34,563 nt of DNA from an uncultured Lachnospiraceae bacterium (GCA_902476265.1 CABSCP010000045.1:1-34563), one strand, 5' to 3'. Positions 9,406 to 18,182 are shown, numbered from the stretch's first letter. Notes: generated by a model from the letters alone, not told the origin. A program made the numbers and translations.

Positions 9406-9437
9406 GAATGAAAAGAGATTATGAAAGGAGAATTTTC

Positions 9438-10409
9438 ATGCGCCCGGAAATCCTCAACAGCTTAAAAAAAATCACACCGGAAGAGCAGGCGATTTTGGAC
9501 GGCCGCACAGACGTGGACGCTTCTCTCTATAATTTGAAGTCCTCCATGGTAGTGGACTGTGAAAAGCTCCTGGAACACGGCAGACTCATTGAACTGCGCC
9601 CCCATACCCGGTTCCTTCATTTTCCCAGACACACACATAATTATGTGGAAGTAGTCTACATGTGTTCCGGTCAGACGGTTCATCTGATCAATAACAGCCG
9701 TGTGGAATTAAGGACCGGAGAACTGCTGTTTCTGAGCCAGGATGCTGCACAGGAGATTCTTCCCGCCTCCGAAAACGATATCGCGGTAAACTTCATCATC
9801 CTGCCGGAATTTTTTGATCGTTCCCTGGACATGATCGGCGCAGAAAATAACCTGGTTCGCACTTTTTTGACAGACTGCCTTCGAAATGGTTCCGGCCAGA
9901 TTAGCTATCTTCATTTTAAAGTGGCGGACGTGCTTCCTATTCAAAATCTGGTGGAAAACCTGATCTGGATGCTGTTACACCGCCAGCCGAATAAGCGCAG
10001 CATGAATCAGACCACCATGGGGCTGTTGTTTTTACATCTCATCAATTTCACGGATAAGGTGGAAATCGGGCGGGACCATCTGGAGCAGGAACTGACCTTC
10101 ACCATTTTAAGTTATATCGAAGAACATTATCGGGACGGGGAACTTTCTTTACTGGCAGCAGAATTAAACTATGACCTTTACCAGCTGAGCCGCCTGATCA
10201 AAAACACCACCGGAAAAACCTATACCGAGCTGCTGCAGGAAAAGAGACTCAATCAGGCCGCCTGGCTTCTGCGCAACACCACCCTGTCCATAACGGATAT
10301 CGGTCTGGACGTAGGCTATAATAATTTCAGCTATTTTTACAAAATATTCCGTCAAAAATATGGATGTTCGCCAAAAGAATATCGAAAAACGATCGATATT
10401 TCTATTTGA
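9438..10409 (+). CDS. AraC-family regulator, probable rhamnose-operon activator
   Basis: A 323-residue regulator with an N-terminal cupin-type sensor half (HFPRHTHNYVEVVYMCSG, about 56-73, with the usual His/Glu pattern) and a C-terminal double helix-turn-helix. The latter includes LSLLAAELNYDLYQLSRLIK and DIGLDVGYNNFSYFYKIFRQ, followed by YGCSPKEYR. ATG 9438 is preferred because GAAAGGAG precedes it; the frame is open 30 bases further upstream but without a ribosome site and over the mapped promoter. It is divergent from rhaBAD, the usual layout for a rhamnose-responsive RhaS/RhaR-like activator. The ligand is inferred from context only, and the gene could also control the PurF-like gene downstream. 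Confidence 0.9.
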   Translation: MRPEILNSLKKITPEEQAILDGRTDVDASLYNLKSSMVVDCEKLLEHGRLIELRPHTRFLHFPRHTHNYVEVVYMCSGQTVHLINNSRVELRTGELLFLSQDAAQEILPASENDIAVNFIILPEFFDRSLDMIGAENNLVRTFLTDCLRNGSGQISYLHFKVADVLPIQNLVENLIWMLLHRQPNKRSMNQTTMGLLFLHLINFTDKVEIGRDHLEQELTFTILSYIEEHYRDGELSLLAAELNYDLYQLSRLIKNTTGKTYTELLQEKRLNQAAWLLRNTTLSITDIGLDVGYNNFSYFYKIFRQKYGCSPKEYRKTIDISI

Positions 10410-10434
10410 GGTTTCAAATTTGCTGTGATAGAAT
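10406..10434 (+). promoter_or_regulatory. Probable promoter of the PurF-like gene
   Basis: TTGAGG (10406-10411) and TAGAAT (10429-10434) lie 17 bases apart and 70 bases before the start codon. The -35 overlaps the stop codon of the preceding AraC gene. Confidence 0.45.
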
Positions 10435-10504
10435 AGAGACAGTTGCGGGCATTCTGATATGCGCTGCAGATTTTACGAGTGAGATACTTACACGGAGGAC
10501 AGAA

Positions 10505-11917
10505 ATGAGTGGATTTTTCGGAGTAGCATCAAAAGAGGACTGTGTATTCGACCTGTATTTCGGAACAGATTATCATTCCCACCTGGGAACCAGACGCGCC
10601 GGCATGGCAGTCTATGACAAAAAGGACGGCTTCAACCGGGCCATCCACAACATCGAAAACGCCCCTTTCCGCACCAAATTTGATAAAGAGTTAAGCCGTA
10701 TGAGCGGACACATGGGGATCGGCTGTATTTCCGATTATGAACCGCAGCCTTTAATCATCCGTTCCCATCACGGCACATTTTCCATCATGACCATCGGTAA
10801 AATCAATAACACCGATGCCATTGTGAATAATCTTCTTTCCACCTCTCCTACCCATTTCCTGGAAATGAGCGGCGGAGATATCAACGCTACCGAACTGGTG
10901 GCCACCATCATCAATCAGAAAGAAAACCTCATCGAAGGCATTCAGTATGCGCAGGATATCATAGACGGTTCCATGTCCATTGTGGTCATGACGCCCAAAG
11001 GGATTTATGCCGCCCGGGACAAAATGGGACGAACCCCCATTTCCCTGGGAGAAAAGGAAGGATCCTACTGTCTGGCATTTGAGGGCTTTTCCTATCTGAA
11101 TTTAGGTTACAGCCCCCTTCGCGAGCTTGGCCCCGGTGAAATCGTAGTCATGACGCCGGAAGGTGTCCGCACCATGGTACAGCCCGGTAAAGAGATGAAA
11201 ATCTGTACCTTCCTCTGGATTTACTATGGTTATCCTTCTTCTTCCTATGAAGGCATCAGTGTGGAACAGATGCGCTATCACTGCGGCGCCGCTCTGGCAA
11301 AACGGGACGCAGGCACCGTGCATCCCGATATTGTGGCAGGCGTTCCCGATTCCGGCGTGGCACATGCTATCGGCTATGCCAACGAATCCGGCATCCCTTA
11401 TTCCAGACCCTTTATCAAATATACGCCCACATGGCCCCGCTCCTTCATGCCCACTATTCAGAGCAAGCGCAACCTGATCGCCAAAATGAAGCTGATTCCG
11501 GTGCATGATCTGATCCAGGGCAGAAGTCTGCTGCTCATCGATGACTCCATCGTCCGGGGCACACAGCTCAGGGAGACCACGGACTTTTTATATAAGAGCG
11601 GCGCCAGGGAAGTCCATATCCGTCCTGCCTGCCCGCCTCTTCTTTATGGCTGCAAATACTTAAATTTTTCCCGTTCCACCTCCGACATGGATCTGATCAC
11701 CCGACGGGTCATTGCGGAAATGGAGGGCGATAATAAATATCCGAACCTGGACGTCTATGCAAATCCGGAAACGGAGCAATACCAGGAAATGATCCGCCGC
11801 ATCTGTGAACAGCTCGATTTCACTACCTTACGCTATCACAGACTGGACGATATGATCGACGCCGTAGGCATCGACAGATGCAAACTCTGTACCTATTGCT
11901 GGGACGGAAAAGAATGA
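10505..11917 (+). CDS. PurF-like phosphoribosyltransferase, glutaminase site lost
   Basis: A 470-residue homologue of amidophosphoribosyltransferase with the Ntn-hydrolase plus PRPP-transferase layout. The PRPP loop LLLIDDSIVRGTQ (343-355) is intact, as are Fe-S cluster cysteines at C234 (KICTFLW), C383 (YGCKYLNF) and C459/C462/C465 (RCKLCTYC). The N-terminus reads MSGFFGV where PurF has Cys-Gly-Val-Phe-Gly, so the nucleophile is Ser. The HxRY motif is GHMGIGC, and the HNGNL oxyanion motif is TIGKINN. It is therefore unlikely to hydrolyse glutamine. It might use free ammonia, another amine, or act in regulation. The start is set by GGAGG; upstream in-frame codons have no ribosome site. Annotation as plain purF would be misleading. 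Confidence 0.85.
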   Translation: MSGFFGVASKEDCVFDLYFGTDYHSHLGTRRAGMAVYDKKDGFNRAIHNIENAPFRTKFDKELSRMSGHMGIGCISDYEPQPLIIRSHHGTFSIMTIGKINNTDAIVNNLLSTSPTHFLEMSGGDINATELVATIINQKENLIEGIQYAQDIIDGSMSIVVMTPKGIYAARDKMGRTPISLGEKEGSYCLAFEGFSYLNLGYSPLRELGPGEIVVMTPEGVRTMVQPGKEMKICTFLWIYYGYPSSSYEGISVEQMRYHCGAALAKRDAGTVHPDIVAGVPDSGVAHAIGYANESGIPYSRPFIKYTPTWPRSFMPTIQSKRNLIAKMKLIPVHDLIQGRSLLLIDDSIVRGTQLRETTDFLYKSGAREVHIRPACPPLLYGCKYLNFSRSTSDMDLITRRVIAEMEGDNKYPNLDVYANPETEQYQEMIRRICEQLDFTTLRYHRLDDMIDAVGIDRCKLCTYCWDGKE

Positions 11918-11918
11918 A

Positions 11919-11954
11919 GCCAAAACACCCCGCCTTTCGGCGGGGTGTTTTGGC
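11919..11954. terminator. Strong bidirectional terminator
   Basis: A perfect 16-bp stem GCCAAAACACCCCGCC / GGCGGGGTGTTTTGGC with loop TTTC begins two bases after the PurF-like stop. The T-run lies within the stem's second arm. It also stands after the stop of the TOPRIM-like gene on the other strand. Confidence 0.88.
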
Positions 11955-11978
11955 GCTACTTCCCGTACAGATTCGTTT

Positions 11979-12656
11979 TTAAGCAATCTCTGCCCTCTTT
12001 CGCAACTCCTTCACAAAAAATTGAAAGCTGGGAGAAACATTTTCCTCCAAAGATAGATACTGTCCGATTTTATCTGCCCATTCCGCTTTCATTTTTCCGA
12101 TTTCTCCATAGGTTCCCGCCGCCTTTTTCTTCAATGCTGCCAGTCCGCCCGGATAGACCGCATTGGCAAGCACCTCCCAGGTTTCACAAATTCCATCCTG
12201 CTCATAAGGGCGTATTGCACTCTTTTTCCATCCAGGGTATGCCTGATTAATCGCATTCGTATCTCCAAGCAACCAGGCCTCCATTTCTTTTACGGCTATG
12301 CAAAAGACATGATCCGTCAACAACATGCAATTCGTTGCAATCTCTTCCAGATTTTTGTTGAACACATCCTTCTGACGTTTATCGTTGTCCAGCACGATGA
12401 AAATAACGCTTTGCGGCATCGATTGCAGTTTTTTATCAAACCCTTTAAGATAAATAGACAGATCATTCAATAACTTTCCTGTCTTCTGTTCCAGCGGATT
12501 TCCTTTCTTCACAAAACCGCCAATTCCTGTAAAGCTTTTACAATCGTAGGAAATCAGCTTGTCCGAATAAATTCGGCATACTTTTTCCATCACTCTGCGC
12601 ACCAGAATTTCTGTAGAATGATCCTCTATTAGAAACTGAAAATACACCTTTTTCAC
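11979..12656 (-). CDS. TOPRIM-like (DUF4276/RloB-type) effector of an ATPase pair
   Basis: A 225-residue protein with TOPRIM-like marks: a first-strand glutamate in FLIEDHSTE (E11), the DxD pair in VLDNDK (D90/D92), and KEMEAWLLGD (123-132), a hallmark of DUF4276 and RloB-like proteins. The N-terminal MKKVYFQFLIED is a beta strand running into the acidic turn. It follows the ABC-type ATPase gene by three bases. The start is GTG, either here (12656, termination-coupled) or at 12647, where AGGCGG is better spaced. In related two-gene systems (PARIS, AbiL-type) the TOPRIM partner is the nuclease released when the ATPase senses phage. This role is inferred; the exact family should be confirmed by profile search. 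Confidence 0.72.
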   Translation of the reverse strand: MKKVYFQFLIEDHSTEILVRRVMEKVCRIYSDKLISYDCKSFTGIGGFVKKGNPLEQKTGKLLNDLSIYLKGFDKKLQSMPQSVIFIVLDNDKRQKDVFNKNLEEIATNCMLLTDHVFCIAVKEMEAWLLGDTNAINQAYPGWKKSAIRPYEQDGICETWEVLANAVYPGGLAALKKKAAGTYGEIGKMKAEWADKIGQYLSLEENVSPSFQFFVKELRKRAEIA

Positions 12657-12659
12657 CGC

Positions 12660-13877
12660 CTAACCAAAATATTTACTATACCACATATCCCCTAAAGGCA
12701 CTCCTTCATCCGAAAGTTCCTGAACAAATTCATATTCGGAAGCCCTTTTCAAAGCGGAGAATCCATCTTCAGATTTTGTTAACACCCAGACATCCTTCGG
12801 TGCCAGCGCATTTACGAAAAATGGACTGTGCGTTGTAATAAACAGCTGCTTACTGTATCCGCTTCCCATATTCTTTTTCATTTCTTCCGCCAGCCGCCCT
12901 AAATATTGGTGATATAATCCATTTTCAGGTTCTTCAATAAATACCAGTTGTCTTGGATTTCTCTCGTGAAGCAAAAGATAATAGGCAAAAAGTTTTAAAG
13001 TTCCATCCGACATGCGTGGAGAAAAAAAAGCTTCTTTAAATCCTTTTTCCCAAAATCGAAGGGTCATCTGTCCATTTTCCAGCTTTAGAGGCTCAATCTT
13101 CTCAATTCCCGGCAACTTCGTTTGAATATCTTTTAATATTTTCGTAAAATCGCTGCTGTTTTCCCGATACATATATTGTGCAACATTATTGATATTGCTT
13201 CCTGTCCTATCCAAATATGGCTGAGGTGCTGCCGTTTGTATTCTTCGGGCAGCATCCGGTGAAAAGTAACATAAATACCAACTCTTTAAAAAAATAAGAA
13301 ATTTTTCGATACGCTCATATTGCTTCATTGCCCCCAGCGTAACGACACCGGGTTTCCTGATGTCCGCCAATTCCACATCTTTCTTCTCCCCGATGATTGT
13401 GCCGTCCTCATCCTGTCCTCCTTCTTTTCCCTCAAACGCATATCCTTTCCCGGCCTGCAGATATAAAAAAGAAAGAGGGCGTCCTAATTTTTGGACTCGT
13501 TGCCTGAGACGTTCTTCCCTTATATACGGGCGTCCCATTTTATCAATATCTATTTTGAGTTCATATGTGATTGGCTTGGTATTTTTAGCTTCTCTGTAGT
13601 ATAACTCAAAACTAATCGGCTCTTTTGATCCCTGAGAACGTATTTTTTCATACCCGCCCCGATTATTGGCGTCACACGCGGCTTCCACTCCTATTTCCAG
13701 ACAGTCTGCGATAAACCCAAAGGCATCTGCCAGTGTACTTTTCCCGTTTCCGCTGGGACCAATAATTGCAACCAGGTTCCCAAGGGGTTCAGGCCCCTGA
13801 TGAGACAAAGTTTTTCCCAATACCACATCTTTCAACGGACCATAATTTCTGATTTGTATTCCTTCTATCTTTCCCAT
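12660..13877 (-). CDS. AAA/ABC-type ATPase of a putative defence pair
   Basis: A 405-residue RecF/SMC-like ATPase of the AAA_21/AAA_15 kind. Seen directly are Walker A GPSGNGKST (40-48), the signature-like MSDGTLK (289-295), Walker B LVFIEEPENG (311-320, E315/E316) and the His switch in TTHSP (H350). The central region (about 60-280) lacks a long coiled coil, so it resembles OLD-like sensors rather than repair SMCs. AGGAGG precedes the ATG by ten bases. The gene heads a two-gene unit with the TOPRIM-like protein, set between terminators at both ends, which is typical of a compact inserted cassette. Phage defence is inferred from the pairing, not shown. Confidence 0.82.
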   Translation of the reverse strand: MGKIEGIQIRNYGPLKDVVLGKTLSHQGPEPLGNLVAIIGPSGNGKSTLADAFGFIADCLEIGVEAACDANNRGGYEKIRSQGSKEPISFELYYREAKNTKPITYELKIDIDKMGRPYIREERLRQRVQKLGRPLSFLYLQAGKGYAFEGKEGGQDEDGTIIGEKKDVELADIRKPGVVTLGAMKQYERIEKFLIFLKSWYLCYFSPDAARRIQTAAPQPYLDRTGSNINNVAQYMYRENSSDFTKILKDIQTKLPGIEKIEPLKLENGQMTLRFWEKGFKEAFFSPRMSDGTLKLFAYYLLLHERNPRQLVFIEEPENGLYHQYLGRLAEEMKKNMGSGYSKQLFITTHSPFFVNALAPKDVWVLTKSEDGFSALKRASEYEFVQELSDEGVPLGDMWYSKYFG

Positions 13878-13954
13878 AAAATATCTGCCTCCTGCTATTT
13901 ATGAGTATACCATAAAATTATAGAATCCAATAGAAATTTTCTGTTTTGTGTCCA

Positions 13955-13982
13955 GAGAAAAGGGCCTTACGGCCCTTTTCTC
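13955..13982. terminator. Terminator overlapping the nitroreductase stop
   Basis: A perfect 12-bp stem GAGAAAAGGGCC / GGCCCTTTTCTC with loop TTAC. Its right arm contains two bases of the minus-strand stop codon. It ends the MoxR-to-nitroreductase gene run and isolates the ATPase gene promoter. Confidence 0.85.
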
Positions 13983-14502
13983 AAACTTTCAATATATAAT
14001 CATCTTTTCTGGTCTTTGCCTCTGGCAATTCCCCGTCCGGATATCCCAGAATACAGTGTCCGATTCCCACATAGTGATCGGGAATCCCCCATTTTTCCAT
14101 CAGTGCCTTTCCTTCCGGCATTTCAAACACTTCCCTTGCCCGATGGATCCAGCAGGAGCCCAGCCCTACGGCATATGCGGCCAGCAGCAGATTTCCCATC
14201 ACCAGCGCTCCGTCCTCCAGATACGTCCCTACATTTTTATCCCCAAAAACGATGACCACGGTAGGCGCGCCGTAAAACGGGTCAGAATCCGCTCCCATCA
14301 CTTCGGCGTTCAGTTTTGACAAAAGGGCAACCGTCTCTGTATCCTGTACCGCAACGATTTTGGCGGACTGTCGTCCCATTCCGCTGGGCGCATAAGTTGC
14401 CGCATCCAAAACTGCGTCCAGTTCCTCCTGTGTGATCTGTTCTTTCCTGTAAGCGCGGATGCTTCTGCGCTCTTTCATGCTCAATAACGTTTCCAGCTTC
14501 AT
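13981..14502 (-). CDS. Nitroreductase-family flavoprotein
   Basis: A 173-residue FMN-dependent oxidoreductase of the nitroreductase superfamily. Visible marks are the N-terminal RRSIRAYRKEQIT (phosphate/FMN-binding Arg-Ser-x-Arg), YAPSGMGRQSAK around 45-56 and the late GLGSCWIHRA followed by GHCILGYPDGE. NAD(P)H is the likely donor; the physiological substrate is unknown. Two adjacent ATGs follow AAAGGAG; the second (14502) has the better spacing. The gene begins 28 bp beyond the stop of the DUF6709-like gene, so it is probably last in that operon. It is short but within the family range. Confidence 0.88.
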   Translation of the reverse strand: MKLETLLSMKERRSIRAYRKEQITQEELDAVLDAATYAPSGMGRQSAKIVAVQDTETVALLSKLNAEVMGADSDPFYGAPTVVIVFGDKNVGTYLEDGALVMGNLLLAAYAVGLGSCWIHRAREVFEMPEGKALMEKWGIPDHYVGIGHCILGYPDGELPEAKTRKDDYILKV

Positions 14503-14530
14503 CATGACTCCTTTCCGGATCCGTCCTCTG

Positions 14531-15628
14531 TCAGAATCCTGTTTCAAAACTGTTTTCCAGTTCGGCCTTGCGGCTTTCCACCTGTGAAATCAGGGAAGCT
14601 CTGTCTTTTTTATAGGCTTTTTCCAGTTCTGCCGAATACCCAATGATGACATGGGGCAGCACCCGGTTGATCTCAGCCAGCACATTCTGGGCCGCCTGTT
14701 CATTGCTGACCGCATGTTCATACTTATGACCATCCTTTGTCCGTAAAACAACCCCATAGCTCTTCCCCACCGTGATAAAGTTTCTCCGATGTGTGGTGAC
14801 TTCCATATAGGCCCAAAGCAGATCATCCGCTTTGAAGAAAAGCGTTGAAACCTGCTGCATTCCCATGATGAACTCGCGGCTGATGCGCATATCTTCCACA
14901 GGAACCGTATTCCGATAAAAATAATCCACCTTTTCTTCCGCGCCGTTTTCCTTACAGTATTTTATCAGCATTTTCTGATAACCGCCGCTCAAAGCCCTGA
15001 TGATCATTATGAGATCGAGAAGAATCAGGATGCCCGCAAATATCATGAAGGCTATAAATCCGCTGGCCGCAGTTTTTCCGATAAAATCAATTTTCAGATA
15101 ATAGGGAAGGAATGCCGCCTGTTCCTCTGCGGACAGATTCTCGTAATCCGCATAATCCTTCAGATAGGTCATGTAATATGCTTTGCTCTCCTCGTCCATT
15201 TCAAGAACGGTACCCTTCACACGGATCTGTCCGGTGATCTCGTCTGCAACGCCGTCCAGATAGTTCCAGCTTTCCTCCATCAGCGCATCACAATCGGAGA
15301 CATATTTTTTGGGAGCAAACAGACCCATGTATTCCCCTTCTCCAACCGGAATCACATATTCCCTGCTCACCACCTTTGCCAGGGAACCATCCTTCTTCTC
15401 TTCCGTATAAGCATAGTTATCAAAAATGCCATATATGGTAGCTTCCACATACATCCCCGGCTCAATCTGATCTGCCGTCATCGTATCCAGATCCTGTTTT
15501 CCGCCCAGAAGGACCAACACCCCGTCAAAACAGACCCCTACAAAAAAGACCGCTACAATTGCAAGGATAATGATCAATGGCAGATTTTTTTTCAGACTTT
15601 TTTTCTTTAGTTCTTTAATCATCTTCAT
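14531..15628 (-). CDS. Two-helix membrane protein, DUF6709-like
   Basis: A 365-residue protein of unknown function. A Lys-rich cytoplasmic N-terminus leads to a helix at about 15-37, an extracellular region to about 190, a second helix (about 192-214) and a soluble cytoplasmic tail ending in a Lys/Glu-rich helix. The tail holds MEVTTHRRNFITVGKSYGVV. I recognise it as like the DUF6709 proteins of Lachnospiraceae, without being able to check. Ribosome site GAGGGA is close to the ATG, and a second ATG two codons later would fit better. It lies 26 bp after the HD-GYP gene. Any link between the two is positional only. Confidence 0.7.
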   Translation of the reverse strand: MKMIKELKKKSLKKNLPLIIILAIVAVFFVGVCFDGVLVLLGGKQDLDTMTADQIEPGMYVEATIYGIFDNYAYTEEKKDGSLAKVVSREYVIPVGEGEYMGLFAPKKYVSDCDALMEESWNYLDGVADEITGQIRVKGTVLEMDEESKAYYMTYLKDYADYENLSAEEQAAFLPYYLKIDFIGKTAASGFIAFMIFAGILILLDLIMIIRALSGGYQKMLIKYCKENGAEEKVDYFYRNTVPVEDMRISREFIMGMQQVSTLFFKADDLLWAYMEVTTHRRNFITVGKSYGVVLRTKDGHKYEHAVSNEQAAQNVLAEINRVLPHVIIGYSAELEKAYKKDRASLISQVESRKAELENSFETGF

Positions 15629-15654
15629 TTTCTCCCTCTATGTAAAATATTTAA

Positions 15655-16944
15655 TTACTTTACATCCTCATATTCATCACTTTTCTCAAAGATCTGAATT
15701 TTTTTCAAAAGTTCCTCATACTCTTCCTGCATTCCGAAATAGATTTTCAGGATGGGACTGCATTGCTCCCGGACCACTTTCATGATCCGTTCAAAGTACT
15801 GCTCTATCACTCCGACCACTGTTGCATCCAGTTTCCCTTCCTCAGCCTGCTGCCGGATAATTCCCAAAGTCTTTTCCTTTGAAAATGCCTGCTTATAACT
15901 TCTCGTTCCAAGAAGAGCGCTCATGATATCCGCTGCCGCCAGAATGCGCTCTTCCAGACTGAGCTGTTCTGCCCTAAGTCCTCTGGGATACCCGCTCCCA
16001 TCCAATTTTTCATGATGCCGAAGCGCAATGTTTGTAGTCACAGGATCGATTTTCCCGCCCAGAATTTTTTCCGTCAGATCCACATGGGTTTTCATGATGT
16101 TCATGGCCTGAGCGCTCAGTTTTCCCGGAAACTCCAGAATTTCCACAGGGATTCCGATTTTCCCCAGGTCATGCAGCATGGCGCCATAATAAATATGCCG
16201 TATGCTGTCCTGTAAAAGCCCCATCAGTTCGGCCACCGTGGTGGCGATAAAAGTAGTGGTTATGGTATGTGTAACCGTATGCTGGCTGCGGAAATCAATA
16301 CTGTAAATGAGCGTACGCAGATAGGCATCCGCCTCCTGTGTTCCCTCTCCCATGACAGGCAGTTCTTCCAGAAGCTCCTGCCCTTTTTCCAGCCTGTCAA
16401 CAAGGTTAAAACGATCCTCCGTTTTCAAAAAAAGCTCAATGATTTCAGGATCGATTCTTTCTTTCCGCTCCCGTTCCAGAAATGTATATAACGCGGTCTT
16501 TCCTGTCCTGCATATTCTCCGGTATATATCCAGCCGGTCCGCCAGATTTAAGATCTGCGCGCAGTCCCGATGCCTCACCTTAAGCCGGTCCAGCAGCCTG
16601 CAGCCGGAATGGTGATATAAAACCACATCCGCCCATTCTGCCAGCGGCGTCAGATACTTCAGAAATAAATAGCCATAAACGGAATGTTCCCATACTTCTT
16701 CCGTCTCAAACTGTATCATTCTGTCAATTTCTTCCGTCTTGTACGCCCCTATATCATGAATCAGGGCGGCAAAACAGATTTCCTGCTGTTCTTTGAGCGT
16801 ATATTTTCCCTGCTCCTGCAGCATATGGTAAACAAGCCAGGCGACACGGGCCCCGTGATCCACCAGCCTCGTATCCACATAGTTCAAAGTCCTCTGGATC
16901 AGGCCGCTGATGCTGCCGGCTGTAACGATGCTTTCTTCTTTCAT
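15655..16944 (-). CDS. Double-HD protein with C-terminal HD-GYP domain
   Basis: A 429-residue soluble phosphohydrolase with two HD domains. The first (about 20-150) has H30, H63-D64, H111-H112 and D136, so its metal site looks intact. The second (about 215-400) has H222, H258-D259 and the full HD-GYP signature HHEKLDGSGYP (310-320), which marks cyclic-di-GMP phosphodiesterases. No receiver, sensor or membrane segment is attached, so control must come through partners. A GAGGGA site precedes the ATG. The gene is 19 bp after the VWA gene and 26 bp before the DUF6709-like gene. Cyclic-di-GMP or another cyclic dinucleotide is the likely substrate by family; it is not proven here. Confidence 0.88.
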   Translation of the reverse strand: MKEESIVTAGSISGLIQRTLNYVDTRLVDHGARVAWLVYHMLQEQGKYTLKEQQEICFAALIHDIGAYKTEEIDRMIQFETEEVWEHSVYGYLFLKYLTPLAEWADVVLYHHSGCRLLDRLKVRHRDCAQILNLADRLDIYRRICRTGKTALYTFLERERKERIDPEIIELFLKTEDRFNLVDRLEKGQELLEELPVMGEGTQEADAYLRTLIYSIDFRSQHTVTHTITTTFIATTVAELMGLLQDSIRHIYYGAMLHDLGKIGIPVEILEFPGKLSAQAMNIMKTHVDLTEKILGGKIDPVTTNIALRHHEKLDGSGYPRGLRAEQLSLEERILAAADIMSALLGTRSYKQAFSKEKTLGIIRQQAEEGKLDATVVGVIEQYFERIMKVVREQCSPILKIYFGMQEEYEELLKKIQIFEKSDEYEDVK

Positions 16945-16963
16945 AAAAATCCCTCGCAGGACA

Positions 16964-18169
16964 TCATCGCTTGTTGGACATCAGCTTGATCATCCCCTGA
17001 TTGAGCCCTTCCACCGTCAGCTTATACATGGGCAGAAGTTCTTTTATTGCGGTCTCCGCCTCTCTCCAGGGCGCTCTGCCCGGCGCCATTTTCGGATTGA
17101 GCCAGATCATCTTTTTATAATGCCGTTTCATCAGCTGCAGCCATTCCCATCCGGAAAGTCCTCCGTTGGGTCCCCGGTAGTTGCCGGAATCGGAATAAAG
17201 TTCTTCCGGCGCCATGGCTGCGTCCCCTACAATAATCACTTTATAATCGCTGTCTAAATTGCGGAACACCCATTCCGTATCCACCCAGTCGCCGTTTTCA
17301 CATTCCGGTGTCTTATAAAGCTTACTGTAAATACAGTTATGAAAATAGTAGCATTTTACATCTTTAAAATGATTTGACTTGTTCACTGCCTGAAAAAGAT
17401 CATTCATCAGGCTGGAAAAAGGAATCATGGTGCCGCCGGAATCAAACAGAAGCAAAAGCTTTACGGAATTTTTCCGTGGCTTTTCCATCACGATCTGCAG
17501 GCATCCTCCGTTGTTACAGGTCTTGTCAACGGTGCCCGGAATATCGAGTTCCGTTTTGGGAACGTCCAGTTTTGTGGAAAACTGTCTGAGACGCCGGAAA
17601 GCCATCTGAAACTGCCTGTTATCCAGCATCCTGTCATCTCTGAAATCCTTGTATTTTCTGGCTCCCACAACGGCAAAGGCTGACTGGTAACCTGTTTTCC
17701 CGCCAACCCTGACGCCGCCCACATTGCCTCCCAGATTGCCGAAGGAGGTTTTTCCCATGGAGCCGATCCAAAAGCTGCCGCCGTTATGTTCGCTGTCCTG
17801 ATCCCGCATGCGCTGTTTGAACTTTTCTTCCACATCCTGTTTGTCAATCTGCAGGTCTTCCGTTTCATTCAGCCATTTTCTTGCGTCTTCATGGGCCAGT
17901 TCTTCCATATCCGACTTGTCCAGCCAGCGCAGCATCTGCTGGGAAATTTCATTTTCCGACTGTATCCCCTTAAAGCATTCTTCAAAAGCCAGGTCGAACT
18001 TGTCAAAATCCGTTTCACTCTTTACCAGAATCATCCGGGCCAGATAGTAAAACTGCGTCAGGCTGCTGCCCGCAAGCCCTTTATCCAGGGCCTCCTGCAG
18101 AGTCAGCCATTCGCTTAACGTGATGCGCAGCCCTTTGGCCTTGCATGTATAGAAAAAATCGGTAAACAT
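16964..18169 (-). CDS. CoxE-like VWA-domain protein, MoxR partner
   Basis: A 401-residue protein with an alpha-helical N-terminus, a Gly-rich segment at about 130-158 (GSMGKTSFGNLGGNVGG) and a C-terminal von Willebrand A domain. The metal motif reads LLFDSGGTM (D243, S244, G245-G246, T247), so the second serine of DxSxS is replaced by Gly. The later VGDAAMAPEEL supplies the usual Asp. Such proteins work with MoxR ATPases, whose gene ends 13 bp upstream, as chaperone or metal-insertion machines. ATG 18169 follows GAGAGGAAA; the longer in-frame extension overlaps the MoxR gene and is rejected. The client is unknown. Confidence 0.85.
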   Translation of the reverse strand: MFTDFFYTCKAKGLRITLSEWLTLQEALDKGLAGSSLTQFYYLARMILVKSETDFDKFDLAFEECFKGIQSENEISQQMLRWLDKSDMEELAHEDARKWLNETEDLQIDKQDVEEKFKQRMRDQDSEHNGGSFWIGSMGKTSFGNLGGNVGGVRVGGKTGYQSAFAVVGARKYKDFRDDRMLDNRQFQMAFRRLRQFSTKLDVPKTELDIPGTVDKTCNNGGCLQIVMEKPRKNSVKLLLLFDSGGTMIPFSSLMNDLFQAVNKSNHFKDVKCYYFHNCIYSKLYKTPECENGDWVDTEWVFRNLDSDYKVIIVGDAAMAPEELYSDSGNYRGPNGGLSGWEWLQLMKRHYKKMIWLNPKMAPGRAPWREAETAIKELLPMYKLTVEGLNQGMIKLMSNKR

Positions 18170-18182
18170 CGTTTCCTCTCTC

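Noticed and set aside
10364..10504. N-terminal extension of the PurF-like protein
   Set aside because: The frame is open upstream, but it overlaps the AraC gene and the likely promoter. GGAGG marks the start at 10505.
10505..11917. Annotation as the housekeeping purF
   Set aside because: The catalytic Cys, the HxRY Arg and the oxyanion Asn are all missing, and no purine genes are adjacent.
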